Origin: CAWGCE01 sp964480915
GTDB taxonomy: Bacteria > Planctomycetota > Planctomycetia > Pirellulales > Pirellulaceae
Direction: 5' to 3'
DNA length: 64,000 bases
Assembly (NCBI GenBank): GCA_964480915.1
Contig: CAYZRS010000011.1
Location: 1-64,000, forward strand
Shown here: positions 54,063-63,602 of the stretch, in pieces
Layout of the letters: every line of letters starts with the position of its first letter
How positions within the stretch are numbered: position 1 is the first letter of the stretch
Notes under the pieces: model-generated
Told to the model about the DNA's origin: nothing
Database searches by the model: none
What the model saw: the letters and a program-made list of their open reading frames with translations, nothing else
Program-made: the position numbers and the translations under genes

Positions 54063-54479
54063 CTATCGATGTGACCCGAGTTGGACGGGCCACCTTTGCA
54101 CACCCGCAGGATCGGCTTGGACTTCGATAGCCTGCAGAGGTAAGGCCTGGTGGTACAAATACGTGAAGGCCCACTGGAAGAGACCGCCCACATCGCATTC
54201 CACAATTATCCGTTTATAGAGATCGTCATCCTGTCCACGGAAGTCCTCGATCTGATCGAGTGTCAGAAGCGTTTGCTCAAGGTGATCTGCGGCGACGTAC
54301 CAAAGTTCCCCGGCGACTTGTTGGTCGCCCGTCACCAGCCCCGGATAGTCCCCAAAATCGAACAGACGTCCAACCGTTGTTGCCGGCACAATTCTCAATG
54401 GCGGATGAGGCCATTGCGACTGACGAGGCTGACCCCGCTTTAAAGTACCGTAAACGAAGATGGGTAGTTGCTCATTCAC
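54063..54479 (-). CDS. Gamma-glutamylcyclotransferase-like protein (AIG2/GGCT fold)
   Basis: 138 residues. The substrate-binding loop YGTLKRGQ (residues 10-17), the block GRLFDFGDYPGLV and the catalytic glutamate E78 in LDQIEDFRGQ are those of the GGCT-like family. Members release 5-oxoproline from gamma-glutamyl peptides or amines. The substrate here cannot be told; the fold is also used for aminoacyl or gamma-glutamylamine cleavage. It stands alone between two small intergenic gaps. Confidence 0.88.
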   Translation of the reverse strand: MNEQLPIFVYGTLKRGQPRQSQWPHPPLRIVPATTVGRLFDFGDYPGLVTGDQQVAGELWYVAADHLEQTLLTLDQIEDFRGQDDDLYKRIIVECDVGGLFQWAFTYLYHQALPLQAIEVQADPAGVQRWPVQLGSHR

Positions 54480-54554
54480 GATGCGACCATAACCACCAGA
54501 AGGCTTGCTGGCGAGTGCTCGTTTACCTTCTTCAGAAGTGGAACGGTGTTTTGA

Positions 54555-54818
54555 CTATTTTAAGAACTTGGCAAATGAAAGCACGATATTGTCTGAGCCC
54601 AGTTGTTCCACCCATGCTCCCAGCGTCGGTAGAAAGTTGGGGAACCAGTTGGGTAGCTGATGAGCGACGAGCACGGCCACCGGAATGAGCGCAACGCCGA
54701 CAAAGAATGTCATGAGGTCGCGAATCGCTTTGCGGCTGTGCGTTCGTTTCACTTGTTTGATTTGCTCATCCAGTTTCTGACAGAGATATTTTTCGCTTTC
54801 AAGTTGAACGTACTGCAT
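54555..54818 (-). CDS. Small membrane protein of unknown function
   Basis: 87 residues from the ATG at 54818, seven bases after GGAG; the frame is open to 54962 but without a comparable site. A charged helix (EKYLCQKLDEQIKQVKRTHS) precedes one membrane segment (LMTFFVGVALIPVAVLVAH) and a short hydrophobic end. Not recognised. Divergent from the xylanase gene across 269 bases. Confidence 0.6.
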   Translation of the reverse strand: MQYVQLESEKYLCQKLDEQIKQVKRTHSRKAIRDLMTFFVGVALIPVAVLVAHQLPNWFPNFLPTLGAWVEQLGSDNIVLSFAKFLK

Positions 54819-55087
54819 CGGAGGGCTCCACAGGGTTTGCAATGAGGGAAGTCTCTTGGACGATGCAATCGCCGTTCCAATGCTTGTGGCGTTCCAAATT
54901 ACGTTGATTTCTGGTGTGTAGCCCGCCATGGCGTCCGTTGTCATGTTGCAAGAACGCACCATATGTCGGCTTGAGGGGCGTTCTGGCTGTCGGCTTGGCT
55001 GCGTGTAGGTGCGTGTGGGCGGTGGTAGACTGCTGCTCGTCGAATGTGGGTCATTTTCAGTTGGTCTTTTCTATGCGGAGTCCGTTG

Positions 55088-56236
55088 ATGTTGGTGCGTG
55101 TTTTCTTAGTTTGGTGCGGCATAGCGTTGGCAGCGATGATGAGTTTGTCCAAGGTCACAGCTGGGGAGCCGTCCGTTTCCGAATCGCTTAAGGCAGCCAG
55201 CAAAGGGCTCTTCCACGTCGGCGTCGGTTTGAACGTTGCCGACGCGCGGGATGGGGCCGGGATGGAACTCATCAAAGCCAACTTCGACTACGTGACGCCA
55301 GAAAACTGCATGAAGCCGGCAGCCATTCAAAACCGAGCCGGCAAATTTCGGTTTGCACAGGCAGATGCTTTCGTTGAATTCGCCGTCGCTCACGGATTCA
55401 AGATCAATGGACACTGTCTGGTGTGGGCGAAAGATGACCGGACTCCCGACTGGTTTTTTGGTGAGGGCGAGTCGACAGCGAGTAATGAAGAACTTGTTGA
55501 GCGCATGCAGTCTCACTTGAAGACGGTTGTGGATCGCTATGGCGATAAGATTGGCGAATGGGATGTCGTGAATGAGGCTTTGGCCGATGCTTCGACCGTC
55601 TGGCGCGACTCGACATGGCACAAAACATGTGGTCCCGATTTTGTCGTCTCCGCGTTCAAGGCGGCCCGCGCGGCGGCGCCGAAGGCGCTGCTGACTTACA
55701 ATGACTATCGACTCGAGATGCCCGGAAAACGCGAAAGTCTATTTCAGTTGATCGAGTTTTTGCAGTCGCACGATGCGCCCATTGATGCGATTGGACTGCA
55801 GGGCCATTACGTGCTCGATCAAGTGCCATACGAAGATCTGCAGTTCACCCTGGACAAGATTCGCGGCTACGGACTTAAGGCGGTCGTGACCGAGGTCGAT
55901 ATCGATATCCACAACCGCAATAAGTGGTGGTCGGAGAACGGCAAGTATCGTGATGAATTGAAGGACTTTGATCCCTTTAAGGATGGATGTCCTGACGATG
56001 TATTGCAGCGGCAAGCAGATCAGTTCGCCAAGCTATTTGAGGTGTACGCCAAGAACGCGGACATCATCGAGCGTGTGACGTTTTGGAATTTGCACGACGG
56101 TCAAAGTTGGCTGAATGATTTTCCTTGGCAGCGAGTCAATTATCCGGTCCTTTTTGATCGCGAATTGGAGCCAAAACCGGCCTATTTTTCGGTGATTAAG
56201 GTATTGCAGAAATTCCAGTCTGCAGCTGGCAAGTAG
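55088..56236 (+). CDS. Endo-1,4-beta-xylanase, GH10, secreted
   Basis: 382 residues from ATG 55088, with GGAG seven bases upstream; the frame is open to 54914. Signal peptide VRVFLVWCGIALAAMM. The TIM-barrel contains MKPAAIQNRAGKFRF, NGHCLVWAKD, the acid/base E163 in WDVVNEAL and the nucleophile E269 in VVTEVDID, plus the final VTFWNLHDGQSWLN. The set is complete for hydrolysis of xylan or related beta-1,4 glycans. No carbohydrate-binding module or dockerin is attached. Confidence 0.93.
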   Translation: MLVRVFLVWCGIALAAMMSLSKVTAGEPSVSESLKAASKGLFHVGVGLNVADARDGAGMELIKANFDYVTPENCMKPAAIQNRAGKFRFAQADAFVEFAVAHGFKINGHCLVWAKDDRTPDWFFGEGESTASNEELVERMQSHLKTVVDRYGDKIGEWDVVNEALADASTVWRDSTWHKTCGPDFVVSAFKAARAAAPKALLTYNDYRLEMPGKRESLFQLIEFLQSHDAPIDAIGLQGHYVLDQVPYEDLQFTLDKIRGYGLKAVVTEVDIDIHNRNKWWSENGKYRDELKDFDPFKDGCPDDVLQRQADQFAKLFEVYAKNADIIERVTFWNLHDGQSWLNDFPWQRVNYPVLFDRELEPKPAYFSVIKVLQKFQSAAGK

Positions 56237-56411
56237 CATACGCAGGGTTCGTTCGCGCCATTTGACCGAAAGATAGCCTAGTTTGTGATCTTGCCTACAA
56301 GATCGCCAGCGATTCTTTTCTTTCGAGCATTGAAGTACGGGACTATACTGGGAGATTGCGGTGCGCGGCAGATTCCTGCCGCTTTCGTTCTTATCTAGGT
56401 ACGGGGTCATC

Positions 56412-57461
56412 ATGCGAGTCAAGAAACTTGCGTTCACGTTGGTCGAGTTATTGGTTGTCATTGCGATCATCGCGATTCTTGTATCGCTTCTTCTGCCAGC
56501 CGTGAATTCAGCGCGGGGTGCGGCCAGGAGATTGCAATGCGTCAATAAGATGCGACAGCTGGGAATTGCAGCTCACAACTACCATTCCGCCTTGAACGAG
56601 TTTCCAATGGGTGTTGCTGGGAATCCGGAGGGTTTGCAGCCCACGATTGCTGGGCCGAGATCCAATAGTCTCATTGGCATGATGGGCAGGTTAGCGCCGT
56701 TCATGGAGGAGACAGCCATCGTGGAATCGATTTCCAAAGAGCTAAATTTTAATCATGACGATCTAAAAAACATTGGTCCCTGTTCATGGTTTGATGATGG
56801 TAGCCAAACGGCAGCGGTATTTCCTTTTGCTCAGACTCAGATGACTTCCCTTATCTGTCCGGACGACAATGGTCGGACCTTTGACGAGGAATTATCACTT
56901 ACGCTACTGACTTTCTACCGGCGGTCGACTCAACGGACGACGATTATGTTCTGGTATTTTCCGGGCGGAAGTGCTGACGGCACTGCGATCAACCAAAACC
57001 TCGACCATACGAATTACATCGGAGTGGCAGGTCATTCGGGGTACGTACCGAACCACAACGATGATCTAAAGAAGAAGCAGATTGGCATTTTCGTCAGCAC
57101 GAAGAAGCATAAGATCAAAGATGTAAAGGATGGGACGACACACACGCTTCTATTTGGTGAAACGATGGGCGATGGCGCAGTCGGCGGAAAGCGACGTTTT
57201 CTTCACAGCTGGATGGGCGCAGGAACAATGCCAACAAAATGGGGACTTGCTCGAATCGACTGCAACCAAGACGATGAAATCAACAGCTTGGATGCTCTGC
57301 CCTGCTGGCCTCAGTTTGGTAGCAACCATGCCGCAGGGATCGTGAACTTTACACTGGGCGATGGTTCGGTTACATCATTAAGCATTGAGATTGAGCCGGA
57401 AATCTATCACCAACTCGGAGGAATGAAAGACGGAGCTTCTCCGCCTATTTCTGAAATCTAA
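56412..57461 (+). CDS. DUF1559 domain protein with type IV pilin-like N-terminus
   Basis: 349 residues from ATG 56412. The N-terminus KKLAFTLVELLVVIAIIAIL is a class III (prepilin) signal, with cleavage before Phe of FTLVELL. It continues into LLPAVNSARGAARRLQCVNKMRQLG, the DUF1559 signature, and ends with NHAAGIVNFTLGDGSV, the H-X9-DG motif of the family. Such pseudopilin-like proteins are greatly expanded in planctomycetes; their role is unknown but surface exposure is expected. A TATACT hexamer lies at 56344-56349. Confidence 0.92.
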   Translation: MRVKKLAFTLVELLVVIAIIAILVSLLLPAVNSARGAARRLQCVNKMRQLGIAAHNYHSALNEFPMGVAGNPEGLQPTIAGPRSNSLIGMMGRLAPFMEETAIVESISKELNFNHDDLKNIGPCSWFDDGSQTAAVFPFAQTQMTSLICPDDNGRTFDEELSLTLLTFYRRSTQRTTIMFWYFPGGSADGTAINQNLDHTNYIGVAGHSGYVPNHNDDLKKKQIGIFVSTKKHKIKDVKDGTTHTLLFGETMGDGAVGGKRRFLHSWMGAGTMPTKWGLARIDCNQDDEINSLDALPCWPQFGSNHAAGIVNFTLGDGSVTSLSIEIEPEIYHQLGGMKDGASPPISEI

Positions 57462-57514
57462 ATCAATCTTACGATCTTGCGATTTTAACATTTGCACGAA
57501 TTCAAGGCTCCAAA

Positions 57515-57772
57515 ATGTCAAGAATGATTCATCGTTTATGCCTGACCACTTTGTTGCTTCTAATGGGCGGCGTTGTCGGCTGCGGCGGAGCGAAGATTAA
57601 GGACTACAACGAAGCGCTGCCGATTCCCGACATTCCACTCGCTGGAGGCGGTGGCGAAGAGCCCGAGGAGAGCGCTATCGCATCACCACCGGAGGTGGCT
57701 ACAGATGGTGCGAAGAAGCCTCAATCTCAGCAGCAACCGGAACGTCCAACCAAGGCTGCGGAATTCGAATAA
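57515..57772 (+). CDS. Small lipoprotein paired with a DUF1559 gene
   Basis: 85 residues; AAGG lies seven bases before the ATG. The signal peptide ends in lipobox VVGCGG, then KIKDYNEALPIPDIPLAGG and a Pro/Glu/Gln-rich tail. A small lipoprotein directly after a DUF1559 gene is a common planctomycete pairing. The stop codon abuts that of the convergent arginase gene with no base between. Confidence 0.75.
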   Translation: MSRMIHRLCLTTLLLLMGGVVGCGGAKIKDYNEALPIPDIPLAGGGGEEPEESAIASPPEVATDGAKKPQSQQQPERPTKAAEFE

Positions 57773-58684
57773 CTACCGCAGGATTTTTCGTCCTAGCGCT
57801 GATTCGATGAGCCAAACCGCCAGTTTGGCTGTTTTGTTCGCTTCGTCCAGCGTCGGGTTGAGTTCGACAAGCTCCATGCTGATCAGTTTTTCTGATCGGC
57901 AGACTCGTTCGCAGAAGAGATGCGACTCACGTAGCGTCAGCCCGCCCGGGACAGGCGTACCTACACCGGGCGCTTGCGAAGGATCGACTCCGTCGAGATC
58001 GAAGCTCAAGTGTATTCCACCGGTCGCAACCGACACTCGTTCGATGGCCTCTTCGATGCAAAGTCCGACGCCGCGGTAATCGATCTCGCTCATCGTGATG
58101 ATACGGACGCCGATCGATTTGAGGAATTCGGCCTCGCGCGGATCGATGTCTCGCGCTCCGAAAATCACCACGTGCTCCGGATCCAGCGCGCGTTCTTTGC
58201 CGACAAGGTCCAGCAGGGATGGATGCCCTTTACCAATCAGAACGGCTAAGGGCATCCCATGAATATTGCCACTAGGACTCGTTTCCGGGGTATTCATGTC
58301 GGCGTGAGCATCAAACCATAAAACGCCCAGCGATTCGTTTTGCGATTTAAGATGCTGGGCTGCACCAGCAACACTGCCGATCGCTTGCGAGTGATCGCCA
58401 CCCAGCGTCAACGGGAAATAGCCGTTTCCCATCTGACGAATTACGTTTTCCTTCAATTCCGCACAGACCGACCGGACAACGTCAAGGAATCGCACGGTCG
58501 GATCTCCGACTTGAGTCGATTCCATCATGATGTGCCCGATGCTCTGCACCGTTTCGACTTGGTGGTCGAGCGCCGTCAATCGATCGACGAGCCCAGCGAT
58601 ATAGAGCGCCGACGGTCCCATGTCGGTGCCTCGCCGCCCTGCACCTAAATCCAAGTGCACGTTGTTGACTGCAATGTTCATCAT
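57773..58684 (-). CDS. rocF: Arginase
   Basis: 303 residues, the usual length. Metal and substrate motifs are complete: GGDHS at 95-99, DAHADMNTPETSPSGNIHG starting at 125, and SFDLDGVDP with D229 and D231. The NTPETSPSGNIHGMPLA block separates arginases from agmatinases and formiminoglutamases. It hydrolyses arginine to ornithine and urea using a binuclear manganese centre. Two adjacent ATG codons start the frame. Stands alone between the lipoprotein gene (convergent) and the peptidase gene. Confidence 0.93.
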   Translation of the reverse strand: MMNIAVNNVHLDLGAGRRGTDMGPSALYIAGLVDRLTALDHQVETVQSIGHIMMESTQVGDPTVRFLDVVRSVCAELKENVIRQMGNGYFPLTLGGDHSQAIGSVAGAAQHLKSQNESLGVLWFDAHADMNTPETSPSGNIHGMPLAVLIGKGHPSLLDLVGKERALDPEHVVIFGARDIDPREAEFLKSIGVRIITMSEIDYRGVGLCIEEAIERVSVATGGIHLSFDLDGVDPSQAPGVGTPVPGGLTLRESHLFCERVCRSEKLISMELVELNPTLDEANKTAKLAVWLIESALGRKILR

Positions 58685-58744
58685 TCCGCCTGAATGAATG
58701 GTTATCTGAAAGCTTCGTTTCGATCAAAGAAGAAGAGGATTCCC

Positions 58745-61180
58745 TTATAGCGGTTTCGCCTTAGGGTCGCTCTCTTCTCCGCTGTGGTGTTTGACATATT
58801 TGTCCAGCCATTCGACCGTTTCCGCTTGGACATGGAGGACCGATTCCCGCGCTCGATATCCATGGCTTTCTTTGGGGAGCATCACCAATCGTGTCGTGCC
58901 TCCATTTCCTTTAATGGCCTGGAACAGTCGCTTAGATTGGATCGGAAAAGTGCCCGAGTTGTTGTCGTTTTCACCGTGAATGAGTAGCAACGGTTCCTTG
59001 ATTTTGTCGGCGTGCATGAAAGGGGAAATCGTGTTGTAGACCTCTTTGGCTTCCCACAGCGGCCGTCGTTCCGATTGGAATCCGAATGGAGTCAGCGTGC
59101 GATTGTAGGCGCCGCTGCGCGCCACGCCCGCTTGAAAGAGATCACTATGCGCCATCAGGTTGGCCGTCATGAATGCGCCATAACTGTGACCCCCGGCGGC
59201 AACACGATGTCGTTCGGCAATTCCCATCTCGACCGCCTTGTCGATCGCCGCCTTGGCCGAAGCAACCATTTGTTCGATGAAGGTGTCATTCATCGTTTCA
59301 GGATCGCCGATGATCGGAATCGTGGCTCCATCCATGACCGCATAGCCCTGGGTGACCAGCGCCAGGTGTGAAGAACCACGAATACGTGTGAACATCCAAG
59401 GACTCGAACCGACCTGACCTGCCGTGTCGGCGTCGTTGAACTCGATCGGATAGGCCCAGACCAACAATGGCAGCTTCGTTCCTTCAACGTAGTCTGCCGG
59501 TAGATACATCGTCGCTGACAACTCGACGCCATCGGCCCGTTCGTATTTCACCAGCTGTTTCTTGATGCCGCGAATCTGCGGTGTTGGATCGGGAAAGTCT
59601 GTCAGCGCCGTCCGAGTCTCGCTGCGGTGTAAAAAGTAATTGGGTGGCGAAGTGGGAGACTGATGCGAAGTGACGAACGTCGTCGACGAATCATCGGCCT
59701 TAAGAATCTTCACGGGCCGTTCGTAAGAACCAGCCTCGCATCGCCAAAGCCGTTCGGTTTCAAGCGTCTCAATATTTTGCCGATCGAGGAATGGAAGCGA
59801 GCCTTGTGGCGATGCGCCGGCTCCTGCACGGTACACCCATTTTTCATGTTGTTTTACAACGGAGTGGCCATGTTCATTGGTTTCGCTCACCAACCTGCCA
59901 GGGTCGCCGTATCGATCGCGAATGCTGCGGTCGGTGAGTACGATCGGCTCGGCTTGATCGTCTTGCAGGTTGTGAAGAAGGACGCGGAGCCAGCGCCGGT
60001 CGCGATCGTATTCATAGGTAATCAGATGGCCTGAATCTTGAGTATGACTTACTCCGACGGCGCGGTGTTCCACTTTGACGAGCGGGTGAGGAGCGTCTTT
60101 AAAGGGAGCCGCGTGGCTCATCCATTGATCGCGGTGTTCGGCTTCGACGTTGGGATCGCCACCATCTTGAGCCTCGGTCCAAATCAGCGTTGCCTCTTCG
60201 TTGGAAATCCAACTCGCGGAACGTGGCCCAACACGCACTCCTTCGATCGGGATGTTTTCCTCCATGGGAACAGCAGCGACCAAGTGTTCCTTCTGCCCGG
60301 CGGCATTCCAAACTTCAATTTGCTTGGGGAATGAGCCGACGGTCATCAAGTAGGAAAACGGCCGCTCGACGGTCGTCACCAGGATATGCTGGCCATCGGG
60401 AGATGCTTCCACATCGTAGAAGATGGCCGGTTCTCCCAGCTTTCTCTGCTTGCCGTCCAGGTCGACCACGGCCAACTGTGTCGTTGTGTAGTGGGCAAAC
60501 ATGGCTTCATCGTGTGCATTTGTGAGCAGATCCTGATAGGTCCGTGTTGGTGTGTTGTTGCCGCTCGACTCTTGGATGTTCGGACCGCTTGGAACGCGCG
60601 GGGCGGTCGGTTCGTCGCCATGATCGGACGGAGTCATGCAGCAGAGAATTGACTTTGCATCGGGCATCCATTGGAAGCCGCACAGTACGGTATTCAGCTG
60701 GTCGGTTAGCAGTTTGGGGTTTGCTGGGGCTGCAACTGTGGCCGCCCAAAGTTCTGATCCCTTTGCAGAGACGATCGTGAATGCAAACGACTTCGAGTCG
60801 TGCGCCCAGACGGTTCGTCCAAGTTTTGCACCTTTCGGTAGCGGGACGCGAACGGTCATTTCATTCGCCGCATCGCCCCGCTGTCGTAGGAGCAATCCAC
60901 GATCGTAACTGGTGCGGAAGCGGCTCTTGGCGACCGGATCGATGCGCATCCCGGCCAGCCGCAACATTCGCTTAGAAATATCACCGATGTCTGGCATTGC
61001 GTTTTGCTCGATCACCAACATCCATTCTCCATCTGGGCTCAGGTCAATCCCCGGGCTTGGCGCCGCGTCGATCAGATCGACTAAGGCCTTTGGCGGCAGG
61101 CGATAACCATCATTGGCAACGGTTGCCGTGACACAGATGAGTGATACAGAGACGACAAATATCAATGACTGAAGATGCAT
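58745..61180 (-). CDS. S9-family prolyl oligopeptidase-like serine peptidase, secreted
   Basis: 811 residues with an N-terminal signal peptide (SLIFVVSVSLICVTATVA). Residues about 25-540 form the beta-propeller (LSPDGEWMLVIEQNAMPD at the start). The alpha/beta hydrolase domain has S666 in GGHSYGAFM, D739 in HGENDNNSG and H773 in KESHGYRARES. The sequence around both ends resembles the S9D glutamyl-endopeptidase group of plants and bacteria. Likely periplasmic peptide hydrolase. YaiI follows upstream by 17 bases on the same strand. Confidence 0.9.
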   Translation of the reverse strand: MHLQSLIFVVSVSLICVTATVANDGYRLPPKALVDLIDAAPSPGIDLSPDGEWMLVIEQNAMPDIGDISKRMLRLAGMRIDPVAKSRFRTSYDRGLLLRQRGDAANEMTVRVPLPKGAKLGRTVWAHDSKSFAFTIVSAKGSELWAATVAAPANPKLLTDQLNTVLCGFQWMPDAKSILCCMTPSDHGDEPTAPRVPSGPNIQESSGNNTPTRTYQDLLTNAHDEAMFAHYTTTQLAVVDLDGKQRKLGEPAIFYDVEASPDGQHILVTTVERPFSYLMTVGSFPKQIEVWNAAGQKEHLVAAVPMEENIPIEGVRVGPRSASWISNEEATLIWTEAQDGGDPNVEAEHRDQWMSHAAPFKDAPHPLVKVEHRAVGVSHTQDSGHLITYEYDRDRRWLRVLLHNLQDDQAEPIVLTDRSIRDRYGDPGRLVSETNEHGHSVVKQHEKWVYRAGAGASPQGSLPFLDRQNIETLETERLWRCEAGSYERPVKILKADDSSTTFVTSHQSPTSPPNYFLHRSETRTALTDFPDPTPQIRGIKKQLVKYERADGVELSATMYLPADYVEGTKLPLLVWAYPIEFNDADTAGQVGSSPWMFTRIRGSSHLALVTQGYAVMDGATIPIIGDPETMNDTFIEQMVASAKAAIDKAVEMGIAERHRVAAGGHSYGAFMTANLMAHSDLFQAGVARSGAYNRTLTPFGFQSERRPLWEAKEVYNTISPFMHADKIKEPLLLIHGENDNNSGTFPIQSKRLFQAIKGNGGTTRLVMLPKESHGYRARESVLHVQAETVEWLDKYVKHHSGEESDPKAKPL

Positions 61181-61197
61181 TGGGATTCTCTGGTGGG

Positions 61198-61689
61198 TTA
61201 GAGCTTGTGCTGTTTTTGAACCTGGTGAATGAGTTGGTCTAGCTTCTGCAGGAAATTGGATCGATGTTTTGGTTGAAAGGGCGCCGGCCCCCCGGTGATC
61301 ATGCCGTCCACGCGCAATTGATCCAGTAGCTCACGGTTGGCCAGCGCGCTACCAATCGCGTCTTCGGTGAATTCCTTGCCACGACTGTCGAGGACTTTGG
61401 CATGGTTTTGCAGGCAACGAGCCGCCAATGGAATGTCAGCCGTCACCACAATATCACCTTCACCAACATGTTCGGCGATCCAATTGTCGGCCGCATCCGC
61501 ATTGTTTCCGACGACGATCATACTCAGCCAGTCTGCTTGTGGTGTATGCATGACCGTGTTGGCTACGACCGTCACTGACCAACCATAGCGTTTGGCAACT
61601 TTGTAAATTTCTGATTTTACCGGGCAAGCGTCGGCATCAACAAAAATGGTGCGCAGGGTGCAGTCTCCTCTCAAAGATGTGGCGGTCAT
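61198..61689 (-). CDS. YaiI/YqxD-family protein (UPF0178, PIN-like)
   Basis: 163 residues. The motif IFVDADACPVKSEI near residue 15, then VVANTVMHTP, VVGNNADAADNWI and IVVTADIPLAARC with DSRGKEFTEDAIG match the UPF0178 family, which has a PIN-domain-like acidic site. Function is unproven; nuclease activity has been suggested from the fold. The first 13 residues exceed the usual start; the ATG is five bases after the stop of the SlyX gene. Confidence 0.88.
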   Translation of the reverse strand: MTATSLRGDCTLRTIFVDADACPVKSEIYKVAKRYGWSVTVVANTVMHTPQADWLSMIVVGNNADAADNWIAEHVGEGDIVVTADIPLAARCLQNHAKVLDSRGKEFTEDAIGSALANRELLDQLRVDGMITGGPAPFQPKHRSNFLQKLDQLIHQVQKQHKL

Positions 61690-61693
61690 ACGC

Positions 61694-61912
61694 TTAGTAG
61701 TGGGGCGGTTTTTCTTCGCGATCTTCGATCACCGACGTGTTTTGATTCAGCCAACCGAGCTGCTTGCCGTGAGTCTTCAGCTGCTTCGATAAGGAGTCGA
61801 CATCATTTCGCAATTCGATGGCAACCTCATTCAATTGTTGAACCAAGTTTTGCTGATGCATAAACAGCTCTTCAAGCTGCAGAATGCGTTGTTCCAACGA
61901 GGGTTCGCTCAC
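61694..61912 (-). CDS. slyX: SlyX-family protein
   Basis: 72 residues from a GTG at 61912 that has GGAG eight bases upstream and gives the usual SlyX length; an ATG at 61942 adds ten residues. A single long coiled-coil helix (LEQRILQLEELFMHQQNLVQ and on to NEVAIELRNDVDSLSKQL) ends with the family tail EEKPPHY. Function unknown. Leads the group slyX, yaiI, S9 peptidase on the minus strand. Confidence 0.85.
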   Translation of the reverse strand: MSEPSLEQRILQLEELFMHQQNLVQQLNEVAIELRNDVDSLSKQLKTHGKQLGWLNQNTSVIEDREEKPPHY

Positions 61913-61951
61913 CAGTGTGGCTCCACGGGCTGTTGTGATCATGTGAAGTCG

Positions 61952-61973
61952 CGTGTGAAACCAGCTTCACACG
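61952..61973. promoter_or_regulatory. Inverted repeat upstream of slyX
   Basis: CGTGTGAA and TTCACACG form a perfect 8-bp inverted repeat with a six-base spacer, 40 bases upstream of the slyX start. It could be an operator; no regulator is suggested. Confidence 0.4.
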
Positions 61974-62002
61974 GCACCAGTATAGCGCCAAAGGTGACCA
62001 GT

Positions 62003-62347
62003 TTACACGATAGCGGGGCGCCAAGTGGGCAACTTTCCCAGCTCGTGTTGAATCGTCCCAAGTTGCCCTGCGTGGGGTTTCAGGCCGACGCTGCTCGTCT
62101 GCTGACGATTCGATGAGAAATCGTAGATCGGCCGGGAGGTGCCCATTTCGTCCGGCAGGTTCGAGCGGTGCCATGCGCGATCATAGAACAACTGTTCTCG
62201 AATCGACGGAAGCCCGATCGGCGACTGGGCTCAACCGACGCGTGAGCCATTAGGGATCCGATCGAGGTCACCGATCTGATCTTCTACTAGGCGACGGTCC
62301 ACGGATGCCTCTTCGTAGATCGTATCCTACGTGGAGGCGATTGCCCT
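62003..62347 (-). pseudogene. Possible decayed coding frame with two in-frame stops
   Basis: The minus-strand frame ending at TAA 62003 reads SPIGLPSIREQLFYDRAWH, then LPDEMGTSRPIYDF and on to GKLPTWRPAIV. Upstream, the same frame continues after a TGA as DTIYEEASVDRRLVEDQIGD and after a TAG as EHSRAIAST. Amino-acid composition looks natural, and third positions are G/C-rich. No family recognised. Competing open frames exist in this stretch, so this is a weak call. Confidence 0.3.
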
Positions 62348-62387
62348 GGAGTGCTCGAGTCGAAAAAATAGTGCCCGTCTTGCGGAG

Positions 62388-63602
62388 CTATTGATAGAGT
62401 TCGTTTAACTCGAAGCGGGGATTGGGCGCATTGGAATTCCGCCCATCGTTTGCTTTTCTACGCGCTGTTCTCGTGGGTGCTTGCTGCTGATTGGAAATCA
62501 TAGCTTGCTCGGCCGCGCGCGCAGCTTTTGCCGCCCGTTGAGCATGCAGCATTTCGGCCTGTTGTTTTGCCGCTGCTTGGCGAGCGATATGCTGCTTCTT
62601 GGCGTTGACGATGGAGGCGATCCGATTGGAACGTACGACGTAGAGTCGCGGGTCATCAATCAGGAACGGGGTCGACCAGGTACTTCCATCATTGCGATTG
62701 CAGTAGTTAAAGAAAAGCGTTTCAAAACGTTCCGCTTGTCGTTGATATGGGTATTGCGATGTGATGTAGTCGTCTTCTTCCAAGTCATCAACACCGGGGC
62801 TGGCGTAGTAATGCACCATGCCTGTGCCGGTCACGGAAATTCCGAGCGTCCACCAGCCAAATTGTTCTTGCGGGATCTCGATTGTCTTGAAGTCGTGTCC
62901 TAATGAGTTGCCTCGAACCGCTAGAAAGGCTCCGTCGACGTCGTGCTCGGCATCGGTCTCACTTTCAAAGTGAATCCAGATGCCGGGCCAATAGGGATCG
63001 CGGGTTCGATAGGTATGGGGCCGCGAGCGAAAACGATTGATTTTCTGCTCCTCTGTTTTCGTGATCATGCAGTTCGTTGTGATCCGAAAGCCGAAATGGG
63101 GACCGGAGCGGTTTTCCCATTGCTCGGGCTTCGGCAGGTAGACTCGAACGACGGCGCTCGGTACCTCAGCCACTGGAATCGATCCATTGAGTCGTGCCAC
63201 GCAATCGACAATCAGGTCGTCTTGCTCCGTTTTTCGATTGTGAAAACCGGGGATGCCTGAATCTCGAGTGCGCACCAACAGCGAGTAATTGCTGCCGGGC
63301 AAGCCGCCTGCCGGGGTCGGCACGACTTTCATCATGTCGGGATGACCACGCTCAGGGCCCTCGAACCAACGTCCGTTGGTCGAGTAGCCTCGTGGAAACC
63401 GCCGCTGTTCGTCTTGTTCTTTCGAACTCTTAGGAAGATTGTGAATGAATCCCCATTCGGGGTTTTCGAACGTGTCGCCTACCCAATCGATATAAGTACC
63501 TGACCCGGGCACGACGGGTAAGTCGCGAGCCTGAGCAGAAGGCGCATGGGCGAAGAAGACGACCGAAGTGAACAGCGAGATCCACGGGGTGGCTCGGTGC
63601 AT
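62388..63602 (-). CDS. Secreted protein of unknown function
   Basis: 404 residues with a signal peptide (WISLFTSVVFFAHAPSAQA) and AAAGGA before the ATG. Residues 35-310 look like a single beta-rich domain: YIDWVGDTFENPEWGFIHNL, NGRWFEGPERGHPDMM, HFGFRITTNCM, WPGIWIHFES, GWWTLGISVTGTGMVHYYA. The Trp/Tyr/Gly-rich strands recall jelly-roll carbohydrate-binding or laminin-G-like folds, but no family motif is clear. The last 90 residues are an Ala/Gln/Lys/Arg-rich helix and disordered tail. Likely surface or periplasmic. Confidence 0.7.
   Translation of the reverse strand: MHRATPWISLFTSVVFFAHAPSAQARDLPVVPGSGTYIDWVGDTFENPEWGFIHNLPKSSKEQDEQRRFPRGYSTNGRWFEGPERGHPDMMKVVPTPAGGLPGSNYSLLVRTRDSGIPGFHNRKTEQDDLIVDCVARLNGSIPVAEVPSAVVRVYLPKPEQWENRSGPHFGFRITTNCMITKTEEQKINRFRSRPHTYRTRDPYWPGIWIHFESETDAEHDVDGAFLAVRGNSLGHDFKTIEIPQEQFGWWTLGISVTGTGMVHYYASPGVDDLEEDDYITSQYPYQRQAERFETLFFNYCNRNDGSTWSTPFLIDDPRLYVVRSNRIASIVNAKKQHIARQAAAKQQAEMLHAQRAAKAARAAEQAMISNQQQAPTRTARRKANDGRNSNAPNPRFELNELYQ

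Noticed and set aside
53630..54205. 191-codon minus-strand frame across the fucD upstream region
   Set aside because: It overlaps two confident genes and has Arg/Gln-rich shadow-like composition.
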